Positions 61,334 through 64,000 of a DNA stretch of 64,000 bases are shown here, piece by piece; the first letter of the stretch is position 1; each line of letters begins with the position of its first letter. The translations under genes and the position numbers were made by a program. The notes below the pieces were generated by a model, which worked only from the letters and a program-made list of their open reading frames with translations, had not been told where the DNA came from and made no database searches. This DNA comes from Alcaligenaceae bacterium (lineage in GTDB: Bacteria > Pseudomonadota > Gammaproteobacteria > Burkholderiales > Burkholderiaceae_B). The DNA lies in the NCBI GenBank assembly GCA_013416445.1, contig JACCER010000011.1:1-64000 (forward strand), written 5' to 3'.

Positions 61334-62184
61334 GGCAATTCAAGTTCCGTAATTAACGGCGCGTGATCAGATAGCTGCTTCCAGGGCGCACCATGCAGCA
61401 CGCGCGCGCTGCGCACGGCAAACCCACGCTGATAAATACGATCCAGGCGCAGCCAGGGGAAAACCGACGGAAAAGTGCGCGGCGGCAAGGTGAGGCGTGC
61501 AGCGCCGTTAATGCCCAATTCAGGCACCCTGTGCAGCAGGTGCGCGGGCGGCTCAAAAGGACTTAGGCTATTGCGCAACCTGGCCACCGAAGCACGTAAC
61601 TTGCCAATGTCATTATTCTGGGGCGCAACAGCAAAGACTTCGTACAGGCCCAACTGCTTGACAAACAGTGGCGCCAGGCGGTTGTTCCAGTCGTTGAAGT
61701 CGCCAGCAATAAGCACGGGCTCGTTATCGGGCACCAGTCGCTTGATGCGTTCCAGCAAGGCAGCCACTTGGCGCGAACGACCACCCGCGAACAGGCCCAG
61801 GTGCACCACTATGCAATGCACCGGGGTGCCGCCGATATCAACCACCGCATGCAACAGCCCTCGCTGTTCCATGATGTGATCAGAGATATCCTGGTTCTCG
61901 TGATACAAGACATCAAACCGCGATAGCAAGGCATTACCGTGATCGGTACGCTTATGCACAGCGTTGCAGCCGTAGACGGCCTCCATGCACAAGGCCGCAC
62001 CCAGGGATTCATGCTGGGCATCAAGACGGATGTGGCGCTGATTACGCCCCTGGACCTCTTGCAGAAACAGGAGATCGGGGCGCAGGTTATAAAGCCCAAG
62101 CCGCAAGTCTGCCAACGATTCGCGGCTGCCCGTTGCAGAGCGGCCCTTATGAATGTTGTAACTTACAACCCGGATTATCGACAC
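61330..62184 (-). CDS. Endonuclease/exonuclease/phosphatase (EEP) family protein
   Basis: 284-aa protein of the EEP superfamily: N-terminal VVSYNIHKGRSAT, LLFLQEVQGRNQRHIR with the metal-binding Glu, IVVHLGLFAGGR, LIAGDFNDWNNRL with the catalytic Asp-x-Asn, and the closing SDHAPLITEL with the general-base His. Members cleave phosphodiesters in nucleic acids or lipids; the E. coli relative YbhP neighbours clsB. GTG start with a strong AAGGGGG site. It follows aspS by 15 bp, so it may be cotranscribed. Confidence 0.88.
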   Translation of the reverse strand: MSIIRVVSYNIHKGRSATGSRESLADLRLGLYNLRPDLLFLQEVQGRNQRHIRLDAQHESLGAALCMEAVYGCNAVHKRTDHGNALLSRFDVLYHENQDISDHIMEQRGLLHAVVDIGGTPVHCIVVHLGLFAGGRSRQVAALLERIKRLVPDNEPVLIAGDFNDWNNRLAPLFVKQLGLYEVFAVAPQNNDIGKLRASVARLRNSLSPFEPPAHLLHRVPELGINGAARLTLPPRTFPSVFPWLRLDRIYQRGFAVRSARVLHGAPWKQLSDHAPLITELELP

Positions 62185-62199
62185 TGCACCCCCTTTCTG

Positions 62200-63999
62200 T
62201 TATTGCGCGGGTTTGACCTCGGTGTTGCGTAAACGAATATGCAATTCGCGCAGTTGCTTTTCGTCGACTGGCGACGGCGCATGCGTGAGCAGGCACTGAG
62301 CGCGCTGGGTCTTGGGGAAGGCGATGACGTCGCGTATGGATTCGGCACCTGCCATCATGGTAACCAGGCGATCCAGGCCAAATGCCACGCCGCCATGCGG
62401 AGGTGCACCATATTGCAGGGCATCGAGCAAGAAGCCGAATTTTTCGCTGGCTTCTTCTGCGCCTATATTCAGGGCGCGGAACACCTTGCTTTGCACATCG
62501 GCACGATGGATACGCACCGAACCGCCGCCAATTTCCCAACCGTTCAATACCATATCATACGCTTTCGCGATGGCCTTGCTGGGATCAGTTTCCAGGAAGT
62601 TTTCGTGGCCGTCTTTGGGGCTGGTAAACGGATGGTGAGCGGCAAAGTAGCGGCCTTCTTCTTCGTCGTATTCGAACATGGGGAAGTCGACCACCCACAA
62701 CGGCTTCCAGCCCGCTGCGAACAGGCCATTTTGCTTGCCGAATTCGCTGTGGCCGATTTTGACGCGCAACGCGCCAATGGCGTCGTTGACCACCTTGGCC
62801 TTGTCGGCGCCAAAGAAAATGAGGTCGCCGCTTTGCGCGCCGGTGCGCTCGATAAGCTGCGCCAGGACGTCGACATGGATGTTCTTGACGATGGGCGACT
62901 GCAGCCCTTCGGGGATGGCGGCGGCATCATTGACCTTGATATACGCCAGGCCCTTGGCGCCATAAATGGCAACGAACTTGGTGTAGGCATCGATTTCGCT
63001 GCGCGGCATGCCGGCGCCACCGGGAACACGCAAAGCCACGACACGGCTGGCCGGATCGTTGGCAGGAGCGGAAAACACCTTGAAGTCGACATCGCGCATC
63101 AGGTCGCCGACGTCAACAAATTCGAGATTGACGCGCAAGTCGGGTTTGTCGGAGCCAAAACGCAGCATGGCGTCGGCCCAGGTCATGGTTGGGAAAACAG
63201 TAGGCAGTTCGACCTTTTGCACACTGAAGAACACGTGGCGGATCATGCCTTCGAAGATTTCGCGGATTTGTTCTTCGTTCAGGAAAGAGGTTTCGCAGTC
63301 TATCTGGGTAAATTCAGGTTGGCGGTCAGCGCGCAGGTCTTCGTCGCGAAAGCACTTGGTGATTTGGTAATAACGGTCAAAGCCCGACACCATGAGCATT
63401 TGCTTGAACAACTGAGGCGACTGGGGCAAGGCGAAGAACTCGCCGGCATTGACCCGCGAAGGCACAAGGTAGTCGCGCGCGCCTTCAGGCGTGCTCTTGG
63501 TAAGCATGGGGGTTTCGATATCGATGAAACCCAGGTTATCAAGGAATTTGCGCACTTCAATGGAAACACGATAGCGCAGCATCAGGTTGTGCTGCATTTG
63601 CGGGCGGCGTAAATCGAGCACGCGATGAGTCAGGCGCGTGGTTTCCGACAGATTGTCGTCGTCGAGCTGAAACGGAGGGGTTACCGATGCGTTCAGAATT
63701 TCGATTTCGCGGCACAGGATTTCGATTTCGCCGGACGCCAATTCAGTATTGCTGGTGCCTTCGGGGCGCAAGCGCACCAGGCCGGTAATACGTACGCAGA
63801 ACTCGTTGCGGATACGTTCGGCGGTGCCGAAAGCCTCGACGTTGTCGGGGTCGACCACAATTTGCGCCAGGCCGGCACGGTCGCGCAAATCGATGAAAAT
63901 GACACCTCCGTGATCGCGGCGGCGATGAACCCAGCCGAACAAGGTCACAGTCTGGTTCAAGTGGTCTTTGTTGACCTCGCCGGTATAGCAGGTACGCAT
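62200..63999 (-). CDS. aspS: Aspartyl-tRNA synthetase
   Basis: 599-aa class IIb aminoacyl-tRNA synthetase of the bacterial AspRS/AspRS-ND type. [20 protein letters not shown] opens the N-terminal OB-fold anticodon-binding domain. Class II motifs follow: motif 1 near [20 protein letters not shown], motif 2 in [20 protein letters not shown], and motif 3 in [19 protein letters not shown]. The bacterial insertion domain lies between motifs 2 and 3. The gene is complete; its start codon is one base from the window edge, so its promoter is not visible. The His before the insertion that would mark strict Asp specificity was not assessed. Confidence 0.97.
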   Translation of the reverse strand: MRTCYTGEVNKDHLNQTVTLFGWVHRRRDHGGVIFIDLRDRAGLAQIVVDPDNVEAFGTAERIRNEFCVRITGLVRLRPEGTSNTELASGEIEILCREIEILNASVTPPFQLDDDNLSETTRLTHRVLDLRRPQMQHNLMLRYRVSIEVRKFLDNLGFIDIETPMLTKSTPEGARDYLVPSRVNAGEFFALPQSPQLFKQMLMVSGFDRYYQITKCFRDEDLRADRQPEFTQIDCETSFLNEEQIREIFEGMIRHVFFSVQKVELPTVFPTMTWADAMLRFGSDKPDLRVNLEFVDVGDLMRDVDFKVFSAPANDPASRVVALRVPGGAGMPRSEIDAYTKFVAIYGAKGLAYIKVNDAAAIPEGLQSPIVKNIHVDVLAQLIERTGAQSGDLIFFGADKAKVVNDAIGALRVKIGHSEFGKQNGLFAAGWKPLWVVDFPMFEYDEEEGRYFAAHHPFTSPKDGHENFLETDPSKAIAKAYDMVLNGWEIGGGSVRIHRADVQSKVFRALNIGAEEASEKFGFLLDALQYGAPPHGGVAFGLDRLVTMMAGAESIRDVIAFPKTQRAQCLLTHAPSPVDEKQLRELHIRLRNTEVKPAQ

Positions 64000-64000
64000 C

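Noticed and set aside
62239-63612. 457-codon plus-strand open frame opposite aspS
   Set aside because: It is the antisense shadow of a conserved essential gene in GC-rich DNA; its translation has no family motifs.
1-64000. CRISPR arrays, tRNA and rRNA genes
   Set aside because: No regularly spaced repeat-spacer pattern and no cloverleaf or rRNA-like segment was seen; the 19/39-bp arrays have no spacers.

Overview
The window looks like a chromosome segment of a betaproteobacterium of the Alcaligenaceae (Bordetella/Achromobacter/Pusillimonas type). The aspS, glmS, glmU, rpoH, PhaM-type and aa3-oxidase genes read like that family, and three orphan Bug/TctC-type binding proteins are typical of it. 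Genus and species cannot be fixed from sequence alone.

Layout. (1) 1-5.64 kb is a graveyard of mobile and broken genes: an MlrC remnant, an intact Bug protein, IS3 remnants, a gutted group II intron maturase interrupted by the end of a RIT-like tyrosine-recombinase element, an IS21 IstB remnant and a GntR/UTRA remnant. (2) 5.7-33.4 kb is a dense CoA-dependent catabolic cluster. It holds five acyl-CoA dehydrogenases (two as adjacent unequal pairs), four stand-alone crotonase-fold proteins plus a FadB-like fusion, one true thiolase, two thiolase-like proteins each next to a DUF35 protein, an ADP-forming acyl-CoA synthetase, two class III CoA-transferases, three SDRs, an OYE-family flavoenzyme, a SnoaL-like protein, two Bug binding proteins and an IclR regulator. 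The pairs of dehydrogenases and of thiolase-like/DUF35 proteins resemble steroid side-chain degradation, so the substrate is probably a bulky cyclic or branched acid; its identity is not known. (3) 33.4-35.4 kb holds IS66 debris, a small lipoprotein gene and short repeats. (4) 35.4-64 kb is core genome: glmS, an Lrp regulator, a glycosyltransferase, an MFS exporter, glmU, a PhaM-like protein, a Nudix protein, the cytochrome c oxidase locus (coxB, coxA, a 37-aa membrane protein, DUF2970, coxC, SURF1, ctaA, ctaB, SCO), an SOS1-like cation antiporter, rpoH, a LivK-like binding protein, a ClsB-type synthase, an alpha/beta hydrolase, an EEP-family protein and aspS.

The main signals beyond the genes are these. 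A TGGAAC/GTTCCA palindrome recurs in every divergent promoter of the catabolic cluster and fits the operator style of the IclR regulator encoded inside it. A two-module nested palindromic element of about 570-700 bp occurs twice, on either side of the antiporter-rpoH-livK segment, preceded by 19/39-bp tandem repeats; one paired position changes between copies so that pairing is kept. A CGACAGACTTT repeat family occurs at both edges of the catabolic island, as a 62-bp near-palindrome on the left and as direct repeats on the right. A perfect CIRCE operator lies upstream of rpoH. Downstream of rpoH lies a possible small RNA with a pyrimidine-rich, anti-Shine-Dalgarno-like loop and a strong terminator. 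The usual ctaG (cox11) gene is missing from the oxidase locus.
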